Below are positions 42,223 through 50,521 of a stretch of 64,000 bases of DNA, piece by piece. How positions within the stretch are numbered: the first letter of the stretch is position 1; every line of letters starts with the position of its first letter. Below the pieces are notes generated by a model that made no database searches, had not been told where the DNA came from, and worked only from the letters and a program-made list of their open reading frames with translations. The DNA comes from Alcanivorax sp. DSM 26293 (GTDB lineage: Bacteria > Pseudomonadota > Gammaproteobacteria > Pseudomonadales > Alcanivoracaceae): NCBI RefSeq assembly GCF_900107995.1, contig NZ_FNUM01000009.1:49627-113626 (forward strand), in the 5' to 3' direction. The position numbers and the translations under genes were made by a program.

Positions 42223-43689
42223 ATGGATGAGGGGGTAGACCTGCGTCTGGCAGGGCTGAAGGAACTGCATCGGTTGTCGTTGCTGAGTGGTGCGGACAGC
42301 AGCGAGCTATACCGACAGTATCTGGAGGTGGGTTGCCGCCTGCTGGGGCTGTCCGTGGGAATCATCAGCCGTATTCACGGTGACCAGTACCGGGTATTGG
42401 CCGTGCAGTCCGCTAACGATGCCGTCCGCACGGGTGATCAATTCGCCCTGGGAGATACCTACTGCGCAGGGGTCATGGCCAAACAGGGTTCAGTGGCACT
42501 GCACGACGTGGGAGCCCTCGAATCCATGCGCTCCCATCCGGCCTATACGGGGCTGCAGCTGCAGGCCTACATCGCGACCCCTGTCCGGGTGCAGGGTGAG
42601 ATCGTGGGTACCCTGAATTTCAGCGACACCCGACCCCGCCCGGAGCCGTTCAGTGTCGAGGAAGTGGAGTTGCTGGAGCTCATGGCCCAATCATTGGGCC
42701 ATGGTCTTGAGCGAAGCTGGCAGGACGCCCAGCGGGTGCAGGCGGCGGAAGACATGGAAGCCAGTGTCGCCCTGTTCGAGGGGGCGTTTCGTCACGCTGC
42801 CATCGGCATGGCGATTGTGGCTCCCAATGGCCGCTGGCTGCGGGTGAATGAGGCGGTGAGTCAGATTGTCGGCTACAGCGACACCGAGCTTCTCGAGATT
42901 GATTTCCAGGCCATCACGCACCCGGATGATCTGGACCGGGATCTGGAGTACGTGGAGAGCCTGCTGCGCGGTGAAGCGACCTCCTACCGCATGAAAAAAC
43001 GTTATACCCACAAAGACGGTCATGAAGTGTGGGTGCTGTTGGCGGTGTCGCTGGTGCGCAACAGTGACGGTAGCCCGCGCTATTTCCTGTCGCAGCTGGA
43101 AGACATTACCGCCCAGGTGAACGGGGAAATCGCCCTGCGCGAACAACGGGATGAGCTGGAACAGCTCAATCGCGAACTGGCCGGACTGGCCCGCCAGGAT
43201 GCGCTCACCGGTCTCAGCAATCGGCCGGTGATTCTGGAGCAGTTGCGTCAGAATCTGACCTTGGGTTTGCGAACCCGTGAGCCCCTCTCGCTGTTGCTGG
43301 TGGAAGTGGGCAACCTGGATAAGCTCAACCAGCAGCACGGGCATGCTGCCGGCGATGATGCCCTGGTAGCGGTGGCCGAGGCCCTGGCCGGACTGGGAGG
43401 GGACAGTGGTTGCCTGGGGCGCTTCACCGGCAAGCAGTTCCTGATGGTGCTGCCGGAAGCCGGCCTCAACCAGGCCGAGGATGTGGCGGAGGATTGCCGC
43501 CAGGCGGTGCTGTCTCTGCCTGGCCTGCCCACCCCTCTGACAGTGAGTCTGGGGGTGGCAACCCTGATGCCCTGTGATGCGGAGAAAGACGACTACGGCT
43601 CCACGGACACCGCCCTGCAGGCGGTGGAAGCCGCCCTGGTTGCCGCCCGGGAGGCGGGCAGGAACTGTTGCCGGACGGTGACGTTGTAA
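42223..43689 (+). CDS. GAF-PAS sensor with degenerate GGDEF domain
   Basis: 488 residues, no membrane helix. GAF domain about 15-165 (GDTYCAGVMAKQGSVALHD), PAS about 185-305 (FRHAAIGMAIVAPNGRWL), a short coiled coil (EQRDELEQLNRELAGLARQ), then GGDEF about 325-485 (DALTGLSNRPVILEQL). At the active site GGDEF is replaced by TGKQF (RFTGKQFLMV), so cyclase activity is unlikely. The domain may bind c-di-GMP or GTP as a receptor, which is inference. Monocistronic; ends in a heptad repeat. Confidence 0.88.
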   Translation: MDEGVDLRLAGLKELHRLSLLSGADSSELYRQYLEVGCRLLGLSVGIISRIHGDQYRVLAVQSANDAVRTGDQFALGDTYCAGVMAKQGSVALHDVGALESMRSHPAYTGLQLQAYIATPVRVQGEIVGTLNFSDTRPRPEPFSVEEVELLELMAQSLGHGLERSWQDAQRVQAAEDMEASVALFEGAFRHAAIGMAIVAPNGRWLRVNEAVSQIVGYSDTELLEIDFQAITHPDDLDRDLEYVESLLRGEATSYRMKKRYTHKDGHEVWVLLAVSLVRNSDGSPRYFLSQLEDITAQVNGEIALREQRDELEQLNRELAGLARQDALTGLSNRPVILEQLRQNLTLGLRTREPLSLLLVEVGNLDKLNQQHGHAAGDDALVAVAEALAGLGGDSGCLGRFTGKQFLMVLPEAGLNQAEDVAEDCRQAVLSLPGLPTPLTVSLGVATLMPCDAEKDDYGSTDTALQAVEAALVAAREAGRNCCRTVTL

Positions 43690-43704
43690 GGGAAAAATCC
43701 GTTA

Positions 43705-43797
43705 CGAGTTACGAGAAGCGAGAAGCGAGAAGCGAGAAGCGAGAAGCGAGAAGAAACCGGTTTGGCCTTTCGCTCCTCGTCACTCGCTTCTCGCTCC
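43705..43797. repeat. GCGAGAA tandem heptads with inverted partner
   Basis: Six adjacent heptads (one ACGAGAA and five identical GCGAGAA, 43711-43752) preceded by ACGAGTT, faced by TCGCTCCTCGTCACTCGCTT (43769-43788). The identical copies could vary in number. Confidence 0.9.
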
Positions 43798-43866
43798 GGG
43801 CCGCCCCTTTCCTGAAACGCTGTTGTGTTTCGCCCCTGCCGTTTGCCGGGATACGGCCTGTATCGT

Positions 43867-43895
43867 ATTGTAAGTTCCAAAAAGGAACCTACAAT
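43867..43895. promoter_or_regulatory. 29-bp palindromic operator candidate
   Basis: ATTGTAAGTTCC and GGAACCTACAAT pair at 11 of 12 positions around AAAAA, 33 bases before the PaaI-type gene. It looks like a dimeric repressor site (HxlR-like word GTAAGTTCC is a guess); no regulator is adjacent. Confidence 0.6.
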
Positions 43896-43928
43896 AACGG
43901 GCATTCCTTATGACCAACAGGACATGCC

Positions 43929-44366
43929 ATGAATATTGCAACGCTGACCGGCCTGGAAATCATGCAGGCCTTCGCCGCCGGCAACCTGCCGCGCCCGCCC
44001 ATCTCGGACACCATGCCCATGACGCCGGATCAGGTAGAGGAGGGACGGGTGGTCTTCCTGGCCACTGCGGATGAACGCCATACCAACCCCCTGGGTGGCG
44101 TCCATGGGGGCTTTGCCGCCACCGTGCTGGACTCGGTCACCGGCTGTGCCACCCATACCGTACTGGCGGCGGGCGAGAGTTACGGCACCACGGATCTGAA
44201 CATCAAGATGTGCCGGCCGTTGCCATTCAACAAGACCCTGCGCGCGGAAGGCCGGGTGATCAACGCGGGTCGTAACCTGGTGATCAGCGAAGGACGCATC
44301 GAAGACGAGGACGGCAAACTCTATGCCCATGCCACCGCCACTTGCATGGTGATACGCCAAGGCTGA
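43929..44366 (+). CDS. PaaI-type hotdog thioesterase
   Basis: 145 residues. TNPLGGVHGGFAATVLDSVTG carries the HGG-x-x-x-x-x-D motif of PaaI-type acyl-CoA thioesterases (the catalytic Asp is in VLDS), and GTTDLNIKMCRPLPFNKT is the second block. Cytosolic. ATG start at 43929. Preceded by a strong palindrome, so its expression is probably inducible. Substrate unknown. Confidence 0.9.
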   Translation: MNIATLTGLEIMQAFAAGNLPRPPISDTMPMTPDQVEEGRVVFLATADERHTNPLGGVHGGFAATVLDSVTGCATHTVLAAGESYGTTDLNIKMCRPLPFNKTLRAEGRVINAGRNLVISEGRIEDEDGKLYAHATATCMVIRQG

Positions 44367-44457
44367 GGCCCGCCGCCGGGTTGTCTCTGCCGCTCTGCGG
44401 TGTAGCCTGAGGGCAGGGTCCGGCGATCCTGCCGGGCCGGTACCGGAAGGAGGCGCT

Positions 44458-44784
44458 ATGGAGACACAGTGGTTTGACCGGGGCTGGGGCCACCTGGAAG
44501 ACGATGGTCGGCAGGCCCGGGAAATGGAGTTGCGCAGTCGCCTGCTGATGAATTTGCAACAGGGCATCACCGATAAGGGCTGGAACCGGGATCATGCCTG
44601 TCGGTGGCTGGATTTGTCCGCGGCTCGGGTGGATGCGCTGCTGGCTGGGAAGATTGGTGCCTTCAGCCTGGATGATCTGGTTGCCCTGATGGAGCAGGCC
44701 GATATCCACTGGCGGGTGTCACAGCAGGACAAAGCCCTGCTGAATCACCTGATTCGCGAGCAGCGGGCCGGCACCGGCGCCTGA
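44458..44784 (+). CDS. Small HTH protein (XRE/HigA-like), orphan
   Basis: 108 residues from ATG 44458, with GGAGGCGCT directly upstream. Residues 25-85 fit a Cro/C1-type helix-turn-helix: LQQGITDKGWNRDHACRWL, DLSAARVDALLAGKIGAFS and LDDLVALMEQADI, the pattern of PF13744-like antitoxin domains. No toxin gene lies next to it. It sits just outside the left direct repeat of the island. DNA target unknown. Confidence 0.72.
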   Translation: METQWFDRGWGHLEDDGRQAREMELRSRLLMNLQQGITDKGWNRDHACRWLDLSAARVDALLAGKIGAFSLDDLVALMEQADIHWRVSQQDKALLNHLIREQRAGTGA

Positions 44785-44835
44785 GGCTCTCGCCCCGGGA
44801 GCCGGTCTGCGGGGGATGCGTCTGGCTCTCAGTCC

Positions 44836-44853
44836 GCGAGCAAAGCGCCAACG
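44836..44853. repeat. REP half-site remnant
   Basis: CGCGAGCAAAGCGCCAACGG resembles the right arm of the GTTGGAGC-type REP; no left arm is present. Confidence 0.5.
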
Positions 44854-44887
44854 GATCAAACGGGGAAATGGACTTCCGGGTGTGACG

Positions 44888-44952
44888 GATTACCACAGGC
44901 AGGGCGTCTTGCCCTGTTTTTCCTGGGAGGCCATCCAGTCGAGAATGCGCCC
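44888..44952 (-). pseudogene. Duplicated 3' end of the HMG-CoA lyase gene (left direct repeat)
   Basis: 65 bases identical to 53883-53947, in the same orientation: the last 21 codons, stop and two following bases of the HMG-CoA lyase gene. No other part of that gene is present here. It marks the left boundary of the 44953-53882 island. Confidence 0.95.
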
Positions 44953-44978
44953 CCCCCCCCCCCCCCTTTTTGGGGGGG
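44950..44978. repeat. Poly-C tract (17 C) followed by T5 G7
   Basis: Seventeen consecutive C (44950-44966), five T and seven G, immediately where the direct repeat ends and 60-90 bases upstream of the lipoprotein start at 45041. Such a tract is prone to slippage; a sequencing or polishing error in its length is also possible. Confidence 0.9.
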
Positions 44979-45040
44979 TACAGCAGACAAGCGGCGGCCT
45001 AGGATTGTGACCAATTACTCAAAACACTAGGGGATTGGTC

Positions 45041-46972
45041 ATGAGGGGTATCGCTCAAGATCGAGGTGGCAAATGGCTGCCGGTTATCGGGTGTATCGGT
45101 CTGGGGCTGCTACTTACCGCTTGTGGTGGTGATAGCAGCAACCGCAAAGAAGGAACACCTCCGTCGGTTGGAGGCGGTACGCCGCCCGTTCAAGCAACGC
45201 TGCAAGGTACTGCAGCCATCGGTCAGGCGATAGCCAATGCGACTATCACGGCCTCCTGCCAGGATGGCTCCGGTTTCACCCTTTCCCCTGTTACCACTGA
45301 CAGCAATGGCAAATGGAGTGGCAAGGTCGAAAACGACCAGTTGCCTTGCCTGCTGGAATTGAGTGGTGGCACGCCTGCGATTGAACTGACAAGTATGGCT
45401 TTCACGGCGGGGACGACCAATATCAGTCCGCTCACCCAACTTGCTCTGGTTATGGCCAAAACAGATGCAGAACTGGATTGGAAGCCTACTGTTGCGAACT
45501 GGCCCAGCGAAGCAGAGGTCAATTCTGCCGCTACCGAACTTGTCAACGCACTAAAAGAAAAGGGATATGCCCCTGACAGTCTGCAGGGCAATCCTTTCGG
45601 TACAGAGTTTGATGCCGATGGTACGGGTTGGGATGCGTTACTCGATGCGATTCGGGAACTGGTGGAAGATCCTGCGGGTGCTATTGATGGTTATGACGCG
45701 CTGGCCCAGCTTTTGGCCGAAGGTAATCTCAATACCCTGCCGGATCACGAAGAACAGAATAACCCGGAATTGCCGGCCAACCTAGATGTGCTTACCGGAT
45801 ATGCAGGGACCTATACTGTGATTGGTTCGGGTACGGGTGATCCTGGTTACTGTGGCAGTTGCGGTATCGCCAATCGCGATCACAGTCGTGGCACGGTCAT
45901 CATCACGGCTCAGGGTGATATCGACTTTGACGATGGAATTAACCTTACTGCTACGGATATTGTTGCCATATATGACCGAAAAAATATCGACTTTGACCGA
46001 CGGATAGCGGTGAACTTTGGCGAGTCTGATAGTGACGAGCGGGTTCGTCTTTACCTGAATAGTGATCTGGACGTCGTGGAAATCATTCATGATGACGGCC
46101 AAGGCACAACGACCCGTGCATTGATTCAGGAAGAGACTGTTTCCCCCGAGGTGCAAGCCAGTATCGATAGTGCCGATTTCGGTGCTAATGCCAACCCTAC
46201 ACAAGCCGAATTTCTGGCATTGATGACGGCGACCTGGCCGGTTGCCATTTATGAAACACCGGAATCCAATCCGCAATGGTATGGCGAAGGCTCGATAACC
46301 ATCAGCGGATCGACGGCTGACTGGATGATGGAGTTAAAGGGTGCGGACGGCAGCGTTATTTCCAGTTTGCAGTCGAGCGGCGCCTTGACGGGTGCGCTTA
46401 CCCCTTTCTCTGAAGAGGATTATGGCTTTGGTCCTATCTACATGCCTGGCCAGCTTTTCATCAATCAAGGAACAGGAATTACAGAGTTTCTGAATATCTT
46501 TGCGGAGTGGGATAGTGGCTTGATTGAGGGCAGTGCAGGGGGCAATGGTGAAGTTAAGTTTCGCAACAGCATGGAGGCTTACGGATCAGGCGTACCAGAT
46601 ATTTTTGTAGATCTGGCAGGTACCTGGAGCGGCTCGGCACAGGTCTCATGCAATGGACCCTTTGGCCCTTTCAGTACAGTGACAAACACCATGGTCATTA
46701 CCGCAGGAGGGCACTTTACCCTGGATGGGGAGACCCAGCTGTGCGGCGGCACCTTTCCCCAGGAGCTGGAGTGGGGCGGGAATAATGATTTTCTGATTCC
46801 GGGAGTGGAGGAAAGCGATGGTGCCTTCCTGATGCATATCGATGCCCAGGATTTTGTCAATGTCAGCGCCGGCAAAATTCAGGTTCGTTTCAACGAAGAT
46901 ATGACAGTGAAAAGCCTGAGTGCATGGGTGAGTGGTGAACTTTTTGAGTTGAGAGATGCGGTAAAACAATAG
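45041..46972 (+). CDS. Large lipoprotein A (paralogue of the one at 51274)
   Basis: 643 residues from ATG 45041 (AGGGGA upstream). Lipobox LLTAC, Cys28, then GGDSS and a Gly/Pro linker. Residues about 50-370 match lipoprotein B closely: QGTAAIGQAI, LPCLLELSGGTP, a CxxC motif in GYCGSCG near 270, AQGDIDFD, DIVAIYDRK, SDSDERVRLYLN and EIIHDDG. The C-terminal 270 residues are different from B and end in a beta-rich domain (DLAGTWSGSAQVSCNG). No Sec-independent or enzymatic motif seen. Probably an outer-membrane surface or periplasmic protein. Less GC-rich than the core genes. Ends at a terminator. Confidence 0.85.
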   Translation: MRGIAQDRGGKWLPVIGCIGLGLLLTACGGDSSNRKEGTPPSVGGGTPPVQATLQGTAAIGQAIANATITASCQDGSGFTLSPVTTDSNGKWSGKVENDQLPCLLELSGGTPAIELTSMAFTAGTTNISPLTQLALVMAKTDAELDWKPTVANWPSEAEVNSAATELVNALKEKGYAPDSLQGNPFGTEFDADGTGWDALLDAIRELVEDPAGAIDGYDALAQLLAEGNLNTLPDHEEQNNPELPANLDVLTGYAGTYTVIGSGTGDPGYCGSCGIANRDHSRGTVIITAQGDIDFDDGINLTATDIVAIYDRKNIDFDRRIAVNFGESDSDERVRLYLNSDLDVVEIIHDDGQGTTTRALIQEETVSPEVQASIDSADFGANANPTQAEFLALMTATWPVAIYETPESNPQWYGEGSITISGSTADWMMELKGADGSVISSLQSSGALTGALTPFSEEDYGFGPIYMPGQLFINQGTGITEFLNIFAEWDSGLIEGSAGGNGEVKFRNSMEAYGSGVPDIFVDLAGTWSGSAQVSCNGPFGPFSTVTNTMVITAGGHFTLDGETQLCGGTFPQELEWGGNNDFLIPGVEESDGAFLMHIDAQDFVNVSAGKIQVRFNEDMTVKSLSAWVSGELFELRDAVKQ

Positions 46973-46986
46973 TTTTTGATCATTCA

Positions 46987-47012
46987 AAACGCCGGATTTT
47001 TCCGGCGTTTAT
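46987..47012 (+). terminator. Terminator after lipoprotein A
   Basis: AACGCCGGA / TCCGGCGTT stem with TTTT loop, then TTA. Confidence 0.8.
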
Positions 47013-47047
47013 TTGCAATAAATATTAAAATATCACGGAATTAAAAA

Positions 47048-48196
47048 ATGAAAAATCTATCATCAAAGAAGATAAATAAAGCATCATCATTATTTTTTTG
47101 CGCATTCATGGCAGGGTGTGCATCCACAGATATGGCGGCAACCTATGACGCTAATGGAAGCGCAGTCAGCCAGGCGGATACCTTCATCGGTGCCGATAGC
47201 GAAAAGCACATGAAGGATGTTAAAAAAGTAGGTGTATTGTCCTGCAATGTGATGTTCGGCATGACTACTTCAGCATCTGCTTCCACCAGTGGTGGCTTTA
47301 GGGCGGGCAATACTCGCGCCATTGGTACTGTTAGTCGTTCGGACGTAAAAGTCTCTGTGACCTATACGGCCCAGGGTATCGAAGAGCGGGATCTTCAGCG
47401 TATTGCTGATCGCGCTTGTGACGATGCGGAGAAGCAGCTGAGCAATGCCGGTTTCCAGTTGGTTTCCCATGACATCATAAAAGCCAACTCGCATTACAAG
47501 AACATTCAGGCGGGTGGGCGAGCCAGTCCATTTGAGTATAAGGGCGATGGCGGTACACGCTATCTGGTATTGGCGCGTAGTGGTGAGGCGGTAACTGACT
47601 CACGATATATTGGAGCGAGTAAAGGATTGGCGCAATCATTCAAGTCTGTATCGGGAGAGTCAACCGCACAGCTCGAAGCGCAGATGATGAAAGAGCTTAA
47701 TATAAGTGGTGTAAATATTAACCTTCTGGTGGATTTCGCGGAATTGCAGGGCGATGGTCATAAGAGCTGGGCGGGTCTTAGCAATAAGGACAATGCTAAA
47801 GTAAGCAGCAAGGTAGAGTTGGCGGTTACCGGCGATTTGCGTTTCCAGCCTGTCGGAAACATAAAGTGCGCGCGCGCATCGCTGATGAATCCGGCAGATG
47901 TATGTTCGATTTTGCCCCACCATCAGCCGGTTTTCGCTGCCAAGCAGGCAATTGCTAGCCCTGCAAAGTTTTACAGCAGCATTGATAACGTGACCACTAC
48001 GAGCGACAAGGTGACTTCTGGCGTGACCAAAACGCTTGGCATGCTCAGTGCCCTTGGCGGCGTATCCAGCAGTGTGGCCCGGGATATCACCCGTTATCAG
48101 GTAAACGTACTTCCGGATGTCTACCAGGCGGAGGCTTTCACCCTTTCTAGCGGTTTCATGGGCATGGCTGCTGCCAAGGCAGCGGCAGTTCGCTAA
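47048..48196 (+). CDS. Lipoprotein of unknown function in the island
   Basis: 382 residues. Lipobox FMAGC with Cys24 after a basic, Lys/Ser-rich leader. The mature part is Ser/Ala/Gly-rich with DVKKVGVLSCNVMFGM, then a helix ERDLQRIADRACDDAEKQL and a C-terminal low-complexity MGMAAAKAAA. The early beta strand followed by this helix is reminiscent of CsgG-like or lipoprotein assembly factors, but I do not recognise the family. AT-rich start region. It lies between terminators, so it is transcribed alone. Confidence 0.8.
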   Translation: MKNLSSKKINKASSLFFCAFMAGCASTDMAATYDANGSAVSQADTFIGADSEKHMKDVKKVGVLSCNVMFGMTTSASASTSGGFRAGNTRAIGTVSRSDVKVSVTYTAQGIEERDLQRIADRACDDAEKQLSNAGFQLVSHDIIKANSHYKNIQAGGRASPFEYKGDGGTRYLVLARSGEAVTDSRYIGASKGLAQSFKSVSGESTAQLEAQMMKELNISGVNINLLVDFAELQGDGHKSWAGLSNKDNAKVSSKVELAVTGDLRFQPVGNIKCARASLMNPADVCSILPHHQPVFAAKQAIASPAKFYSSIDNVTTTSDKVTSGVTKTLGMLSALGGVSSSVARDITRYQVNVLPDVYQAEAFTLSSGFMGMAAAKAAAVR

Positions 48197-48209
48197 ACCT
48201 CCAGTGCAT

Positions 48210-48240
48210 ACAAACGGGCCCCTGAAAAAGGCCCGTTTGT
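48210..48240. terminator. Bidirectional terminator
   Basis: ACAAACGGGCC / GGCCCGTTTGT stem between the convergent lipoprotein and histidine kinase genes; A and T runs on both sides. Confidence 0.88.
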
Positions 48241-48250
48241 ATTTATCGGG

Positions 48251-50347
48251 TCAGTTAGAAGAACTGGCCAGCGGGACTTCCAGCACTACCTTCCACTGGC
48301 CATCAACATTGTGATGCTCAAAGCGACCACTTAACTTGCGTGCTCGACCGGCCATGATATCAAGGCCGCGAATAGCTGTTGATTGGCTTGATGTAAGCGC
48401 GCCGTCATTTTCGATTACCAGCGTCAGTATGTTTTCTCGGCTGTCTATCGAGACGGTGAGAACAGACGTTGATGAATGTTTCAATGCGTTGGTAACAGCT
48501 TCCCGTAAAATTCGGGTTAGCTCGCTGAACTGGCTTGCGGCCAGTACCATCGAGTTAGGTTTGCCATGCCATTCCAGCGTAGTGCCATGATCTTTGCAGC
48601 GCTGAGCGGTTTCCTCATGCCACTGGATTATGGCTGCCTCAAGTGACAAGGACTCGCCTTCCATATCTTTAAGAAGATCTCGCAAATCATGGATGGCTTC
48701 ACGAACCAGCGGCTTAGTGGTGTCTGTTGAACGATGTAAAAGCTGTAAGAGTTTTGCTCCCAGATCGTCGTGCATGTCTCGTCGAATGCGAAGCCGTTCC
48801 TCTCTGGCACCTTTAGCGTGCGCAAGCTTAGCCTGGCTGACCAGTTGATGTAGAGATAGCACAAGGCTTGCTATTCGTGTGTCTTGGCGGTTGAAAAGGC
48901 GTTCGCCATGCTTTGGGTGATGCAGTAACCAGGATCGCTGTTCAAGGGGTTCGGGAACGCTGAGGCTTTGGCCTTTATTGATAATGGTTATCTGGGAACT
49001 TGCCAGAGGAGCGGGTTCCATGAAAAGGGGATCAAATACCGCCTGAAGCGCTTCTTCTACACCGGACCGCGAATCGGATACGTTTTGAGCATCCAGCATC
49101 GCGGGTAGTGCCTGTGCGAGCCATTCGTCCAGTTCCTGATGATTACGCAGAAATAGCTTTTTCCAGAGTAGCTGACGTAACGGAAAATATAGCCAGCCGA
49201 TAAGGGCGACTGACAATGTCAGTGTGATCGGGCCAGACAAGCTGAGGAGCATCGCCAGAACCAAGTCGGTCAACATGATCAAGAGACCGCCCAGTAACCA
49301 GGACCATAAAGAAAACCACCATTGCTCCAGATCGAAGAGCCGATGTCGAACAACACCAAGAGCCATACCCAGATACATCAGTAGGAAGGTGGTAAACAGC
49401 AGGCCCTGTGAAGCGGGTTGGGCGACCTGAAAGATAGCAGGAAGGATCATGCCACCTGCAAAAAAAGCCGTGCCGGTCACAATTGAAATCACTACCCATC
49501 CCAATGCAGAACGATGATGGGGCTTTTCTTTTGTTTTTGTCCATTGCCAGACCGACCCGGACAGTCCGATCAGGAAAATACCCATGACCCAGGAGTGGAA
49601 GCCTTCAACGGGGCTGTTCACCAACTGCAACTGGTCAATGAGAATGGCAACGGTAAAGGCGAGATAAAAGCCCGTGGTGAGCCAATGGCCGGGGGCCTTT
49701 CGGGGGTAATTCCACAAAAAGGCGCCCAGGGAAGCAGAAAACAGAAGAGCGCCAAAATGATTGATACCGGATAACCAGGCAAACATCGTTCCTGGAATGA
49801 AAAAATCACGGGTGCTATAGATAGCGGCCGCGGATGAAAAAAGCACATAACTCAACCCGGTTAGGGCAAAGGAGTGTATGGCGATTTCTCGCTTTGCTGG
49901 AATCCAGACAAGCAGGCAGATAACCATGCCGGCCAGTCCGCATAAGAGTTGTAACCAGAACAGGCCGGATAACTGGGTAAGTGATCGTGACCGGCGTTCC
50001 ATGGAATATTCTTTCCCGGTGTCGCTGACGATTTTCAGGGTGCCTGCAGATAGCCATTTGTAAAGAGTCTGATGGCTGTCAAAAAAAGTGTTCAAATCGG
50101 CATAGTGAGGAAGGACATCCGGTTCTTCGATGAGCAGTGATACATCCGCAGTCTGTATTGACTCACCGTTAGTGAAAGCTGTAACAATCACAGATTGTCC
50201 ATCCGGCAGCTGTGCCTGAATGCGATCACCATTTATCTGAAACGTCGTGTCGCTACCGGGCAGCGCCAGCGCCAGAGTGATGATCATAAAGCCATAAAAG
50301 GAAACCAGGGCTAGTCCGGCAATAATGCGCGTTTTGAGCGAAAGCAT
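48251..50347 (-). CDS. Membrane histidine kinase (NarX/ComP-type, HisKA_3)
   Basis: 698 residues. A signal-anchor helix (IIAGLALVSFYGFMIITLALAL), a periplasmic domain of roughly 100 residues, then seven to eight membrane helices (about 128-380). The cytosolic part has a HisKA_3 phosphoacceptor helix RLRIRRDMHDDLGAKLLQLL with His526, and an HATPase_c domain with LREAVTNALKHS (N box) and GLDIMAGRARKLSG. Such kinases pair with LuxR/NarL-type regulators; the one at 50522 is divergent and 174 bp away. Start ATG 50347 after AGGT. Ligand unknown. It may sense an envelope condition tied to the neighbouring lipoproteins. Confidence 0.9.
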   Translation of the reverse strand: MLSLKTRIIAGLALVSFYGFMIITLALALPGSDTTFQINGDRIQAQLPDGQSVIVTAFTNGESIQTADVSLLIEEPDVLPHYADLNTFFDSHQTLYKWLSAGTLKIVSDTGKEYSMERRSRSLTQLSGLFWLQLLCGLAGMVICLLVWIPAKREIAIHSFALTGLSYVLFSSAAAIYSTRDFFIPGTMFAWLSGINHFGALLFSASLGAFLWNYPRKAPGHWLTTGFYLAFTVAILIDQLQLVNSPVEGFHSWVMGIFLIGLSGSVWQWTKTKEKPHHRSALGWVVISIVTGTAFFAGGMILPAIFQVAQPASQGLLFTTFLLMYLGMALGVVRHRLFDLEQWWFSLWSWLLGGLLIMLTDLVLAMLLSLSGPITLTLSVALIGWLYFPLRQLLWKKLFLRNHQELDEWLAQALPAMLDAQNVSDSRSGVEEALQAVFDPLFMEPAPLASSQITIINKGQSLSVPEPLEQRSWLLHHPKHGERLFNRQDTRIASLVLSLHQLVSQAKLAHAKGAREERLRIRRDMHDDLGAKLLQLLHRSTDTTKPLVREAIHDLRDLLKDMEGESLSLEAAIIQWHEETAQRCKDHGTTLEWHGKPNSMVLAASQFSELTRILREAVTNALKHSSTSVLTVSIDSRENILTLVIENDGALTSSQSTAIRGLDIMAGRARKLSGRFEHHNVDGQWKVVLEVPLASSSN

Positions 50348-50377
50348 GCATGTTACCTATATGTAAAGTGGCGCCGG

Positions 50378-50393
50378 CCCCTTTTTTGGGGGG
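50378..50393. promoter_or_regulatory. CCCC-T6-GGGGGG palindrome before the kinase gene
   Basis: CCCC TTTTTT GGGGGG, 31 bases upstream of the kinase ATG. Similar C-run/G-run palindromes stand before both large lipoproteins (44960s, 51189). Confidence 0.45.
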
Positions 50394-50474
50394 TTGATTC
50401 ATGGGGCCTCTAGCGACTACTACTACGTTTCTTCGAGTAAATTGTTTTTACAATGCTGAAGAATATATGATTTC

Positions 50475-50490
50475 TGTGTGTTGAATCACA
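50475..50490. promoter_or_regulatory. CRP-like site
   Basis: TGTGT-N6-TCACA matches the CRP palindrome (TGTGA-N6-TCACA) at nine of ten positions, 32 bases before the response regulator start. Confidence 0.4.
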
Positions 50491-50521
50491 GTTTTATTTC
50501 CCTGGTTTTTGGAGCTCAAGA

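Noticed and set aside
43705..43760. Possible CRISPR array in the GCGAGAA repeats
   Set aside because: Units are 7 bp and contiguous with no spacers; no cas genes in the window.
36395..50430. Shared word CTAGCGACTACT near the riboswitch (36392) and near the kinase promoter (50410)
   Set aside because: Only about 12 bases match and the rest of the aptamer is absent at 50410; treated as coincidence.
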